Shown here in pieces: positions 7,291 to 15,090 of a DNA stretch of 51,907 nt. This stretch comes from Verrucomicrobiota bacterium (GTDB lineage Bacteria; Verrucomicrobiota; Verrucomicrobiia; Verrucomicrobiales; Akkermansiaceae): positions 1 to 51,907 of the forward strand of contig RDZR01000040.1 in the NCBI GenBank assembly GCA_004294095.1, read 5' to 3'. The notes beneath the pieces were generated by a model. That model worked only from the letters and a program-made list of their open reading frames with translations, was not told the DNA's origin and searched no databases. The number at the start of each line of letters is the position of its first letter. The first letter of the stretch is position 1. The translations under genes were made by a program, and so were the position numbers.

Positions 7291-8174
7291 ACCATACCTT
7301 CGAACTCCCCGGCTTACGGGAAGACAATCCACGCGATTTTCTCGCGGCGCTCGGCCTCCTCAGATTGATGGACACGATCTGGCCTGAGACCCACGCGAAG
7401 CTCAGTTGGAATTCCCAAACAGGCACGCCGTCCACCACTTCCACTCACCCACTCGCTGCGGACTTCCCACAACAACTCTGGGATCTCCTTCGTGATATTA
7501 AAGACCTAGACAACTCCCCTTTAGAACCCGTCACGGTGGAAGCGGTTTCTCCTGCTGATCATCGCAAAAAAATCATACAAGCAGTCGAGCGAAAGAGTAA
7601 AATCGAAGTCATGATCCTCGTCGCGGTGGCTTCGCAGCTAGAAATGGAAAAAGCATCAAGACGCTCGGATTTCATCATCGAATCGGGACAACGGCGAGTC
7701 ATGAAAGGTGTGTGTGATATGTTAGCCGAAGAATTTTTCGGACCAGCTCTACTTGATGAAATCGAAGGACGAGCAACCCCCGTGAAAGTGTCGAATAGCT
7801 CACGTTGGAACCCAGCGGAGTTCCGCTCGGCGGCCTACACAACCTCAGATCCTGCGAAAACCGATTTCCTCGATTTCCCCGGTCTCAATGTCATCGCCTT
7901 CATTGGGCTCACCTTTTATCCAGTCGTCGATTCATCGAAAAACAAAGCCACCCCCGGCTTCACCCGATCTCCTGGAAACAACCATTTTTCATGGCCAGTC
8001 TGGAGTGAGCCTCTCCTGCCCGATGAGATTACTTCCGTGCTCCACCATTCCGAAGTTCACGCGATAGAATTGAACCACTCGGTCTTGTCGAAAATCGGAA
8101 TCGACCGCGTTTGGAGAACCCGCAAGTTTGGAGATGCTAATAACAAGTATTTCTCCACCGCGATGCCCATATAA
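7287..8174 (+). CDS. csb3: Csb3 / Cas8-like large subunit of type I-G (GSU0052 type)
   Basis: 295 residues from ATG 7287, overlapping the cas3 stop by four bases (ATGA). The N-terminus LREDNPRDFLAALGLLRLM is the conserved opening of the GSU0052/Csb3 family, the presumed Cas8 of type I-G, which recognises PAM and holds the start of the R-loop. It is short for a Cas8, as usual in this subtype. The rest shows no recognisable enzymatic motif. Position directly after cas3 and strict coupling support the call; the subunit role in this organism is inferred from the family. Confidence 0.8.
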   Translation: MNHTFELPGLREDNPRDFLAALGLLRLMDTIWPETHAKLSWNSQTGTPSTTSTHPLAADFPQQLWDLLRDIKDLDNSPLEPVTVEAVSPADHRKKIIQAVERKSKIEVMILVAVASQLEMEKASRRSDFIIESGQRRVMKGVCDMLAEEFFGPALLDEIEGRATPVKVSNSSRWNPAEFRSAAYTTSDPAKTDFLDFPGLNVIAFIGLTFYPVVDSSKNKATPGFTRSPGNNHFSWPVWSEPLLPDEITSVLHHSEVHAIELNHSVLSKIGIDRVWRTRKFGDANNKYFSTAMPI

Positions 8175-8206
8175 CTAAAGCTCTAGCGCCATTTCATCAA
8201 AACCCC

Positions 8207-9202
8207 ATGCCCTACGCCCCGCCACTTTCCATCACCCCGCGTTTGATTGATCTGCTTTCGCGGATCAGTGAGGCATTGGGGCGTTGGGAGGGGGCGAGTG
8301 CGGGCACGGGGCTTTCGCCTAAGCTGCGGCGGGAGAATCGCATCCGCTCGATTCATGCCTCGCTGGCGATTGAAAACAACACGCTGAGCCTCTCTCAAGT
8401 CACAGACATCATTGCGGGCAAGCGGGTGTTAGGGCTGCCTCGGGAAATCAAGGAAGTGCAGAACGCGCTGGTGGCGTATGAGCTTATGGACTCGCTCGAT
8501 CCAGCCTCCAGCAAAGATTTTCTGAAAGCCCATGCCGCGCTCATGGCTGGCTTGGCGGACGATGCCGGTCGCTTTCGCAAAGGGGGCGTCGGCATCTATC
8601 AGGGAACTCGCCTTGTGCATCTGGCACCGCCGGCAGAGCGCGTTCCTTACGTCATCAAGGATCTTTTCGGCTGGTTCAAGAAGACGGAGCTGCATCCTTT
8701 GTTTGCAGCGACCGTGCTTCATTACGAAATCGAGTTCATCCACCCCTTCTCGGATGGCAACGGACGCATCGGACGGCTTTGGCAAACACTCGCACTCTCC
8801 CGCTGGAAACCGCAGCTTGGGGATTTGCCTATCGAAACGGTGGTTCATGCGAATCAAGCAGGCTACTATGCCGCTCTCGGCGCTGCGGATCGAGCAGCAG
8901 ATGCCGCTCCTTTCGCTGAATTTATTCTGGAGGCTTTGCTTGAAAGCCTCAGTAAAGCCAAAACGAGTGACCCAGTAAGTGACCTAGCTAGTGACCCAGT
9001 ATCGCGCCTACTGGCAGTATTCCTACCCGGAGAGTCACTCTCGATTCAAACGATGATGGAGCGACTCGACCTACGGCATCGCACTTACTTTCGCCGGACT
9101 TTTCTCAATCCTGCTCTCAAGGAGGGGAAAATCGCCATGACCGAGCCTGATTCCCCGCACAGTCCCAAGCAGCGCTATCGCCTCGTAACAAAGAGCAAGT
9201 AA
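8207..9202 (+). CDS. Fic-domain protein (probable AMP transferase) inside the cas operon
   Basis: 331 residues. The Fic core HPFSDGNGRIGR at residues 179-190 has the catalytic His, the Asn and both Arg needed for nucleotide transfer. An N-terminal inhibitory helix motif S-x3-E-N (SLAIENN, residues 52-58) marks it as a class II, self-inhibited Fic protein, in which the Glu blocks ATP orientation until released. The C-terminus (about 250-331) looks like a winged helix and is preceded by a short internal repeat, SDPVSDLASDPVS, whose DNA is also repeated (8967-9002). It sits 32 bases after cas8 and 5 bases before the next gene, on the same strand. Fic proteins are not standard type I-G components; regulation or abortive defence is possible but inferred. 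Confidence 0.88.
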   Translation: MPYAPPLSITPRLIDLLSRISEALGRWEGASAGTGLSPKLRRENRIRSIHASLAIENNTLSLSQVTDIIAGKRVLGLPREIKEVQNALVAYELMDSLDPASSKDFLKAHAALMAGLADDAGRFRKGGVGIYQGTRLVHLAPPAERVPYVIKDLFGWFKKTELHPLFAATVLHYEIEFIHPFSDGNGRIGRLWQTLALSRWKPQLGDLPIETVVHANQAGYYAALGAADRAADAAPFAEFILEALLESLSKAKTSDPVSDLASDPVSRLLAVFLPGESLSIQTMMERLDLRHRTYFRRTFLNPALKEGKIAMTEPDSPHSPKQRYRLVTKSK

Positions 9203-9207
9203 AGCCC

Positions 9208-10098
9208 ATGGACCGCGACCTCCATCACCAAACCGTCCAGCGCGCGCTCGAACTCGGGCGTGGCACTGATCCCGCAGTGCTGCCAGAAATCATTGCATTG
9301 CTGCGCTTCCCCTCCACCGAAGTCCGCCGCCTGGCGGCCTCTGCCATCGCCAAGCTCGCGCCCTTCGGTGCTGATCCCGTGGCCGCCATCCCCGCGCTGG
9401 TGCCCGTCGCTCTGCGCGATGCCCACCCGCAAGTTCAGCAATACGCGCTCAAAGCACTCAAATGTTTTGGCCACCACGCCGCCGCGCATCTGGCCGACCT
9501 CGATGACCTGACCAACAATCCCCACGCTAAAGACTACGTGCGCCGCGCTGCAAACTCCGCCGCCACCGCCATCCGCGAGGCCGTGCGTCTCCAGCAGGAA
9601 AACGCCCGCCACAAATGCCTTCGCTGCGGGTGCGAGACCACCGCCGAAGAGCACGCCCGCAGCCAGCAAGCCTTCCAGCGTAGCTTCTGTGACTCCTGCT
9701 TCGACGAGGTCTATCTCGACCGCCGCAACTTTGACGCCAAGGTGGAACTCAGCAAAACCATCACCGCCAAAGCCGGCACCCTCGTCCAGTCCGATGGCGA
9801 GCGCCTCATCGCCGACTGGCTCGCCGCCCATCACATCGCCTACCGATATGATGAGCGCTACCGCATTCTCAACGGCCATGCCATCCGCCCGGATTTCTAC
9901 CTGCCGGAACTCGACGTATACATCGAATACTGGGGCATGGACACTGCGGACTACAAAATCGGCATGCTCAAGAAACAACAACTCTACCAGCAAGAAGGGA
10001 AACGCCTCATTTCCATCCACCCGCCAGACAAGCCGCATCTGGACACTCTCCTCCGCCGCAAACTCGCCCTCTTCGGCTACACCATTCCACCCGCCTGA
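9208..10098 (+). CDS. HEAT-repeat / zinc-ribbon / PD-(D/E)XK-like nuclease protein
   Basis: 296 residues in three parts. Residues 1-125 are alpha-helical, with a HEAT-like pattern (PSTEVRRLAASAIAKL, HPQVQQYALKALKCF). Residues 137-164 hold CLRCGC and CDSC, a zinc ribbon. Residues 195-296 look like a PD-(D/E)XK nuclease of the type found at helicase C-termini: Glu198 in a leading helix, RPDFYLPE with Asp229, VYIEYWGM with Glu240, then a lysine-rich helix (KKQQLY) and a final ISIHPPD strand. The gene begins 5 bases after fic and precedes cas4-cas1 by 95 bases, so it sits within the cas operon. It is not a recognised cas gene. A DNA-targeting accessory nuclease is the inferred role. Confidence 0.72.
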   Translation: MDRDLHHQTVQRALELGRGTDPAVLPEIIALLRFPSTEVRRLAASAIAKLAPFGADPVAAIPALVPVALRDAHPQVQQYALKALKCFGHHAAAHLADLDDLTNNPHAKDYVRRAANSAATAIREAVRLQQENARHKCLRCGCETTAEEHARSQQAFQRSFCDSCFDEVYLDRRNFDAKVELSKTITAKAGTLVQSDGERLIADWLAAHHIAYRYDERYRILNGHAIRPDFYLPELDVYIEYWGMDTADYKIGMLKKQQLYQQEGKRLISIHPPDKPHLDTLLRRKLALFGYTIPPA

Positions 10099-10193
10099 TA
10101 CCGCATCGGCAAGCGGCAGCGAGTCAGCACCTACCACGCAGAGACTGACTCACTCCCGCTCGCCAGCGCCCCAACGAACCATCCCACACCCCC

Positions 10194-11996
10194 ATGGGCA
10201 ACGACGTCTCCAGCAACCTTCCCGAAGATTGGGCCACCGTGGACATGGTGAACCGCTTCACCTTCTGTCCGCGACTTTTCCACCTGATGTATGTGGAAGG
10301 TCGCTGGGAGGAAAATCAATTCACGCTCGAAGGCAAGGCCATCCATCGCCGGGTGGATCGCATCGACCAACTTCTCCCGGAATCGCTCACTGCGGAAAAA
10401 GCTCCGGAGCCAGAGCCGGAAGGCGATGCCCCGCCGGAGATTGCCCGCAGCGTATCGCTTGCACATGAGGGACTCGGCTTCATGGGCAAGCTCGATCTGG
10501 TTTCTGCCGATCCCGAGGGCGGCGAGGCAGTGCCGGTAGAGACCAAACGCGGCCGCGTGCCGGCCGTGCCGCTGCGGTCCTATCCGCCAGAGCGGGTGCA
10601 GCTCATGGCCCAAGGCTTGCTGCTGCGTGCGCACGGCTATCGCTCGGATCATGGCTACCTCTACTTCGCCGGCAGTCGCACGCGGGTGCGAGTGGACTTC
10701 GATGCGGAGCTGGAGGCCCAGACCTTGGCCGTGATTGCCGCAGTGCGTGAGGGCCGGGGAAATCCGGTGATGCCGCCGCCCTTAGAAGACAGCCCCAAGT
10801 GCTGGGGTTGCTCGCTGTGTGGAATTTGCCTGCCGGATGAAACCCGTGAACTCCGGGACTCCGTGAACGCGGGTGAGGATGATCCCGCCATGTCGGCGAC
10901 AGCCACCACGAGCCACGAACTCGGCAGCGATCCCCGCCGCCTCTATCCAGCCCGCGACAGGGCCACTCCTTTCTATGTGCAGGAACAAGGCGCACGCATT
11001 GGCAAGACGGGCGAGCGCCTGACCGTGCATAAAGAAGGTGAACTCATCGGCGAGACCCGCCTCATCGATACCAGTCAGGTGGTGATTTTCGGCAACGTGC
11101 AAATCACCGCCCAAGCCACCCATCTGCTCATGGACAAGGGCAAGCCCATCGTCCATTTCTCCACGGGAGCTTGGTTTCATGGCCTTAGCCACGGCATGGG
11201 AATCGAAAATTCCTACAGCCGCGCCGCTCAGTATGCAGCGGCAGCGGACCCGCAAATTTGCAGCCGCTTCACCATTCCGCTGATCTATGCCAAGGTGGCG
11301 AATCAGCGCGCCCTCATCCTGCGTAACGGCACGGGCGAGGCGAAGGAACGATGCGTCACGGCGCTGGCCGCCCATCTGAAAACCCTCGATCCCACAGCAG
11401 AGGGAATTCAGCGGCTGGCACAGACCGCTGCGGGCGGTCCCGAGTTTCTCTGGGGTTGGGAAGGTCAGGGAGCGTCCTACTACTTCGCCGCCTTTTCCTC
11501 CATGCTCAAGACCGGTGAGCTGCCAGACTTTGATTTCACCACCCGCAACCGCCGCCCGCCCAAAGACCCGGTCAATGCCCTCCTGTCCTTCACCTACGCG
11601 CTGTTAGTCAAAGAATCCTTGGTTGCTTTGTGGAGCGAGGGCTTGGATCCTTGGTGGGGACTCTATCATCGCCCGCGCCACGGCAGGCCCGCATTGGCAC
11701 TCGATTTCATGGAACCCTTCCGCCCCATTCTCGCAGACAGCGTGGTCATCACCGCCATCAACACCGGCATGGTCCGCCCCAAGGATTTTGAAACCAATGC
11801 CAACGGCTGCGCCATGAAGCCCGCCGCAAAAAAAGCCCTGCTGCGTGCGTGGGAACAACGGCTCGACCAAATTTATACCCACTCGGAATTCAATTACCGT
11901 TGTTCCTGGCGCACGATTTTGCGCATCCAGGCCCGCCTATTAGTTCGCCTGCTGCGTGGCGACATCCCCACTCTGCCATGGCCCGTCGTGAGATAA
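10194..11996 (+). CDS. cas4-cas1: Cas4-Cas1 fusion, spacer-acquisition integrase
   Basis: 600 residues. Residues 1-220 are Cas4: Cys25 in FTFCPRLF, RecB-type Asp101 and ETK (116-118), and CWGCSLCGIC (Cys203, 206, 209, 212), completing a Fe-S cluster set of cysteines. Cas1 follows from about residue 245: Glu423 in GWEGQGA, His492 in GLYH, and Asp504/Glu507 in LDFMEPFRP are the catalytic metal ligands. The Cas4-Cas1 fusion is characteristic of type I-G, where Cas4 trims and selects prespacers with the correct PAM. All catalytic residues are present, so adaptation should be active. The 3' end overlaps cas2 by 19 bases. Confidence 0.95.
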   Translation: MGNDVSSNLPEDWATVDMVNRFTFCPRLFHLMYVEGRWEENQFTLEGKAIHRRVDRIDQLLPESLTAEKAPEPEPEGDAPPEIARSVSLAHEGLGFMGKLDLVSADPEGGEAVPVETKRGRVPAVPLRSYPPERVQLMAQGLLLRAHGYRSDHGYLYFAGSRTRVRVDFDAELEAQTLAVIAAVREGRGNPVMPPPLEDSPKCWGCSLCGICLPDETRELRDSVNAGEDDPAMSATATTSHELGSDPRRLYPARDRATPFYVQEQGARIGKTGERLTVHKEGELIGETRLIDTSQVVIFGNVQITAQATHLLMDKGKPIVHFSTGAWFHGLSHGMGIENSYSRAAQYAAAADPQICSRFTIPLIYAKVANQRALILRNGTGEAKERCVTALAAHLKTLDPTAEGIQRLAQTAAGGPEFLWGWEGQGASYYFAAFSSMLKTGELPDFDFTTRNRRPPKDPVNALLSFTYALLVKESLVALWSEGLDPWWGLYHRPRHGRPALALDFMEPFRPILADSVVITAINTGMVRPKDFETNANGCAMKPAAKKALLRAWEQRLDQIYTHSEFNYRCSWRTILRIQARLLVRLLRGDIPTLPWPVVR

Positions 11997-12289
11997 GCAA
12001 TAACCGCAGCATCTACCTCTGCACCTACGACGTTTCCGAAGACAAGCGCCGGACCAAGCTCTTTGAACTCCTGAAGGATCATGGCGAGCATGTGCAGTTC
12101 AGTGTGTTTCTCTGCTCACTCACCGAAATGGAGGTGAAGCGCCTCAGCGCCACGGCCACAGAAATCATCCATCAGGAAAATGACCAACTGCTCATCATCG
12201 ACATTGGCCCGGATGTCAGTGACTGGGCTTCCAGCCTCGCGTGCTACGGAAAATCATGGTCGCCAGCCGTGAGATCGCAGATTATATAA
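11978..12289 (+). CDS. cas2: Cas2, structural partner of Cas1
   Basis: 103 residues from ATG 11978, inside the last codons of cas4-cas1. The open frame extends upstream to a GTG at 11849, but that part lies in cas4-cas1 and is not Cas2-like. The N-terminal strand SIYLCTYDVSEDKRRTKLFELLKDHG is the typical Cas2 ferredoxin-like start with the conserved Asp, followed by VQFSVFLCSL. The end YGKSWSPAVRSQII matches usual Cas2 C-termini. Length is normal. The CRISPR leader and array follow directly, as expected for an adaptation module. Confidence 0.92.
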   Translation: MARREISNNRSIYLCTYDVSEDKRRTKLFELLKDHGEHVQFSVFLCSLTEMEVKRLSATATEIIHQENDQLLIIDIGPDVSDWASSLACYGKSWSPAVRSQII

Positions 12290-12499
12290 CCCAAGTGTTC
12301 GGCAATGATGAGGAATGGGACTTTGCCCGCGAGCGATCCTGACCTCAGCATTTCCCGGCCACCTCTCGCGCTCTTTGACATTCAAACACTTAGATCCTTT
12401 AAACGAAAGTTCATTGGCGACTTCATCGTATTTAATTAAATAAGTGCTCGCATTCTGTCTCTCAAAATGCATTATTTAAAGCATTCCAGTTATGGGGCT
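12290..12499 (+). promoter_or_regulatory. CRISPR leader
   Basis: A 210-base stretch without a supportable gene between cas2 and the first repeat. The second half is AT-rich (for example TTTAATTAAATAAG near 12430 and CATTATTTAAAG near 12470). Its position on the side opposite the degenerate terminal repeat identifies it as the leader, which carries the array promoter and the Cas1-Cas2 integration signals. No exact promoter is defined. Confidence 0.7.
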
Positions 12500-13703
12500 A
12501 TTTCCGCGCCTTAAAAAGCGCGGTCTCATTGAAGCCGTTACTGCCGCGCCCCACAATTTCTTTCACCCCTAATTTCCGCGCCTTAAAAAGCGCGGTCTCA
12601 TTGAAGCAGATCATAGCGGATGTGGAGCGACATGAGATTAAATATTTCCGCGCCTTAAAAAGCGCGGTCTCATTGAAGCCGAGGCCGTGGCGAGAGCAGC
12701 AGGCCGCGCAACAAACATTTCCGCGCCTTAAAAAGCGCGGTCTCATTGAAGCTCCAGGCCTTGGGCGGTCAGGCGCGTGCGTAAGTCTGATTTCCGCGCC
12801 TTAAAAAGCGCGGTCTCATTGAAGCAGTCAGTCGCCATCGTCCAATCAACCACCGAAGACGATATTTCCGCGCCTTAAAAAGCGCGGTCTCATTGAAGCA
12901 TGACCGCTTGCGCTTCCGTTGCAAAGGCGGCGTAAGATTTCCGCGCCTTAAAAAGCGCGGTCTCATTGAAGCCCTTTATATCGGCGATATGGACCAAGAT
13001 GGCTTATATATTTCCGCGCCTTAAAAAGCGCGGTCTCATTGAAGCTTTGCTTTGAGGGTTATAAGCTGTGGCAAATTTACAAATTTCCGCGCCTTAAAAA
13101 GCGCGGTCTCATTGAAGCAGCCTTTTCTTTTCGGATGTTGCCTCGGCATCTGCAAGATTTCCGCGCCTTAAAAAGCGCGGTCTCATTGAAGCAGCTTCTT
13201 CGGTCGCTGTTTGCGCCACGCCGGACGCGATTTCCGCGCCTTAAAAAGCGCGGTCTCATTGAAGCACGCAGGCGAATTTCCGGTTGATCGGCGGTTTTTT
13301 GGATTTCCGCGCCTTAAAAAGCGCGGTCTCATTGAAGCAAGATGTAGGTTAGATCATTGCGCGCAAGGTCTGCTGCATTTCCGCGCCTTAAAAAGCGCGG
13401 TCTCATTGAAGCGATACGATGGCGGTGGTGCGGGGGCTGGAAAATAAGCATTTCCGCGCCTTAAAAAGCGCGGTCTCATTGAAGCCCGTTTCTGAGCGAG
13501 GATCGCGGTTGAGTAGCGCAGCATTTCCGCGCCTTAAAAAGCGCGGTCTCATTGAAGCATGTTTAAGCGGGGCTTGATTGCCCTGACACGCAAAGATTTC
13601 CGCGCCTTAAAAAGCGCGGTCTCATTGAAGTTCAGATTTTGAGTTGGCGTTACCGCTCGACTGCTGAATTTCCGCGCATGAATGAGCGCGGTTTCATCGT
13701 CCT
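12500..13703 (+). CRISPR. Type I-G CRISPR array, 16 regular repeats plus one degenerate
   Basis: Repeats of 36 bases begin at 12500, 12572, 12644, 12717, 12790, 12864, 12937, 13010, 13083, 13157, 13230, 13303, 13377, 13450, 13523 and 13596, with 16 spacers of 36-38 bases. The repeat begins ATTTCCGCGCC, has a stem CCGCGC/GCGCGG around the loop CTTAAAAA, and ends TCTCATTGAAGC. The last eight bases, ATTGAAGC, look like the usual crRNA 5' handle, so the plus strand is the crRNA strand. The repeat at 13596 has its final C changed to T. A 17th, degenerate repeat lies at 13668-13703. Near-identical repeats suggest an active array. No spacer was found to match the window. Confidence 0.98.
13668..13703 (+). 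repeat. Degenerate terminal CRISPR repeat
   Basis: Keeps ATTTCCGCGC and GCGCGG, so the full 6-bp stem remains, but the loop reads ATGAATGA and the tail is TTTCATCGTCCT. Such decay is normal at the leader-distal end. It fixes the array orientation, with the oldest spacer next to it. Confidence 0.85.
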
Positions 13704-13772
13704 AGGGTGCCGGTATTGCAGGCGGCGGAAGAAGGGCCCTGAGAAAGAGGGGCAAGGTGATTGGAATCGATG

Positions 13773-14621
13773 TTAGTTTGCGGAGGCGATGCCTGCTGCT
13801 AGCCACGCTTGTTGGATTTGCCGCGTGATGGGGCCGATCGCTAAAGGCCGCGAATCGATGCGGGTGATTGGGACGATGCCGCGCAGCGAGGAGCTGAGAA
13901 AGCACTCGGCGGCAGATGAAAATTCCTGCCAGGTGAGCGATTTTTCGAGAAAATGAATGCCGCGATTGATCGCTTGAGAAATAACGACCGCACGAGTCAC
14001 GCCGGGTAGGCAGCCATCGGTCAGCGGCGGAGTCATCAGCGTGTTTTTATGGATGCAGAAGACGTTGGCCATCGCGGCTTCCGAGATATTGCCGCGGGTA
14101 TTGAGAAAAATAGTCTCGCCAAAGCTGGCTTGCCGCGCGTGCGCGAGTGCGACGATTGACTCGGCGTAGGAAGCGCATTTCACCCCACAGAGCGCGCTTT
14201 GTTCGTTGCGCGTCCATGGGCTTTTACAAACGGCGATTTCTGTGGGCGCTGGCTCTGCGGCAGTGGCACTGAGCCATAAAATGGCATCTGCTCCACGCGC
14301 GAGTTCGTGCAACGGTCCAGCACCGGCAGACATCCAGAGGCGGCAGCGCGCGGTGCCGTGAGCGAGGTCATTTTTTGCCATTAAATCGCGACAAATCGCT
14401 CTGCAATCATCGCGCGTGAGCAAACACTCGAGCGCTGGCCAGCCGAAACGTGTGCAGCTTTCAGAAATGCGCGAAAAATGTTCATCGAGAAACCAAAGCT
14501 CTTGATCCACGGCACGCATGGTTTCAAACAACGCCAGTCCATGCGTGGCTCCACGATCGGTCGTTGCAAGACCCATTTCAGATTCTGGAAGCCACTTTCC
14601 GTTGCACCAATGGATTGTCAT
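13773..14621 (-). CDS. pabC: Class IV aminotransferase, probable aminodeoxychorismate lyase
   Basis: 282 residues from the methionine of MTIHWCNGKWLP at 14621; the open frame extends much further upstream but that part is low in protein character. LATTDRGATHGLALFETMR is the typical N-terminus of fold-type IV PLP enzymes, and GVKCASYAESIVAL carries the PLP lysine. NISEAAMANVFCI and DGCLPGVTR are the family's active-site motifs. Aminodeoxychorismate lyase (folate synthesis) is the best guess because of length; a branched-chain or D-amino-acid aminotransferase cannot be excluded. The gene faces the end of the CRISPR array, and its 3' end is about 70 bases from it. Confidence 0.8.
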   Translation of the reverse strand: MTIHWCNGKWLPESEMGLATTDRGATHGLALFETMRAVDQELWFLDEHFSRISESCTRFGWPALECLLTRDDCRAICRDLMAKNDLAHGTARCRLWMSAGAGPLHELARGADAILWLSATAAEPAPTEIAVCKSPWTRNEQSALCGVKCASYAESIVALAHARQASFGETIFLNTRGNISEAAMANVFCIHKNTLMTPPLTDGCLPGVTRAVVISQAINRGIHFLEKSLTWQEFSSAAECFLSSSLRGIVPITRIDSRPLAIGPITRQIQQAWLAAGIASAN

Positions 14622-14697
14622 TCTTGAGAAAAATGAGCAGGATCGCTCGAATTGTAAACCCTTGCCTTGGGCGATTGTTCTTTCCACTCTATGCCCG

Positions 14698-15084
14698 ATG
14701 CGATTGTTGATTTTCTGTTGTGGATTCAGCGTGCTTGCGATGGGAGTCAGCGCGCTAAAAATGTTAGATCCGAAGCTCGCCTTTGGATTTTTCCAAGGTG
14801 CAATGACGATCGGCGGCGCGTGGATCATCTGCGGATTGTTTACGATCAAAATGCCATGGCACGGATTGATCGGCGCGGGCATCATCGCGCTGTTAGGCCT
14901 AGCGCGGGGCTTGAGCAATTTGCCCAAAGTGCTGGCTTTTTTTCGTGGAGATCGCGAGTTGGGCACCTTGCCAATTTACGAAACGGGCGTGTTACTCATC
15001 TGCCTGATTTTGTTCAGCCGCACGTTTCGCGTGTTGTGGCATGAGCGCCAGCGCCGCTTGGTCTCGTCGATAAAAAACGGTTAG
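14698..15084 (+). CDS. Small membrane protein, unknown function
   Basis: 128 residues from MRLLIFCCGFSVLAMG at 14698, divergent from the pabC-like gene 76 bases away. Four hydrophobic stretches (start, around FGFFQGAMTIGGAWIICGLF, LIGAGIIALLGLA and TGVLLICLILFS) suggest four membrane spans, with a basic C-terminal tail (HERQRRLVSS). I recognise no family. It converges with the next gene, six bases away. Confidence 0.65.
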   Translation: MRLLIFCCGFSVLAMGVSALKMLDPKLAFGFFQGAMTIGGAWIICGLFTIKMPWHGLIGAGIIALLGLARGLSNLPKVLAFFRGDRELGTLPIYETGVLLICLILFSRTFRVLWHERQRRLVSSIKNG

Positions 15085-15090
15085 AAAAAT

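Noticed and set aside
9175-10137. 320-residue minus-strand ORF opposite the HEAT-nuclease gene
   Set aside because: A Gly/Val-rich shadow; the plus strand has clear motifs.
12256-12342. 28-residue frame MVASREIADYITQVFG and following, overlapping the end of cas2
   Set aside because: It looks protein-like, but cas2 already has a normal C-terminus (SWSPAVRSQII), so no frameshift is needed and the frame is too short to support.
12498-13447. Several ORFs with repeated NETALFKARK or FRALKSAVSLK segments
   Set aside because: They are translations of the CRISPR repeats on both strands, not genes.
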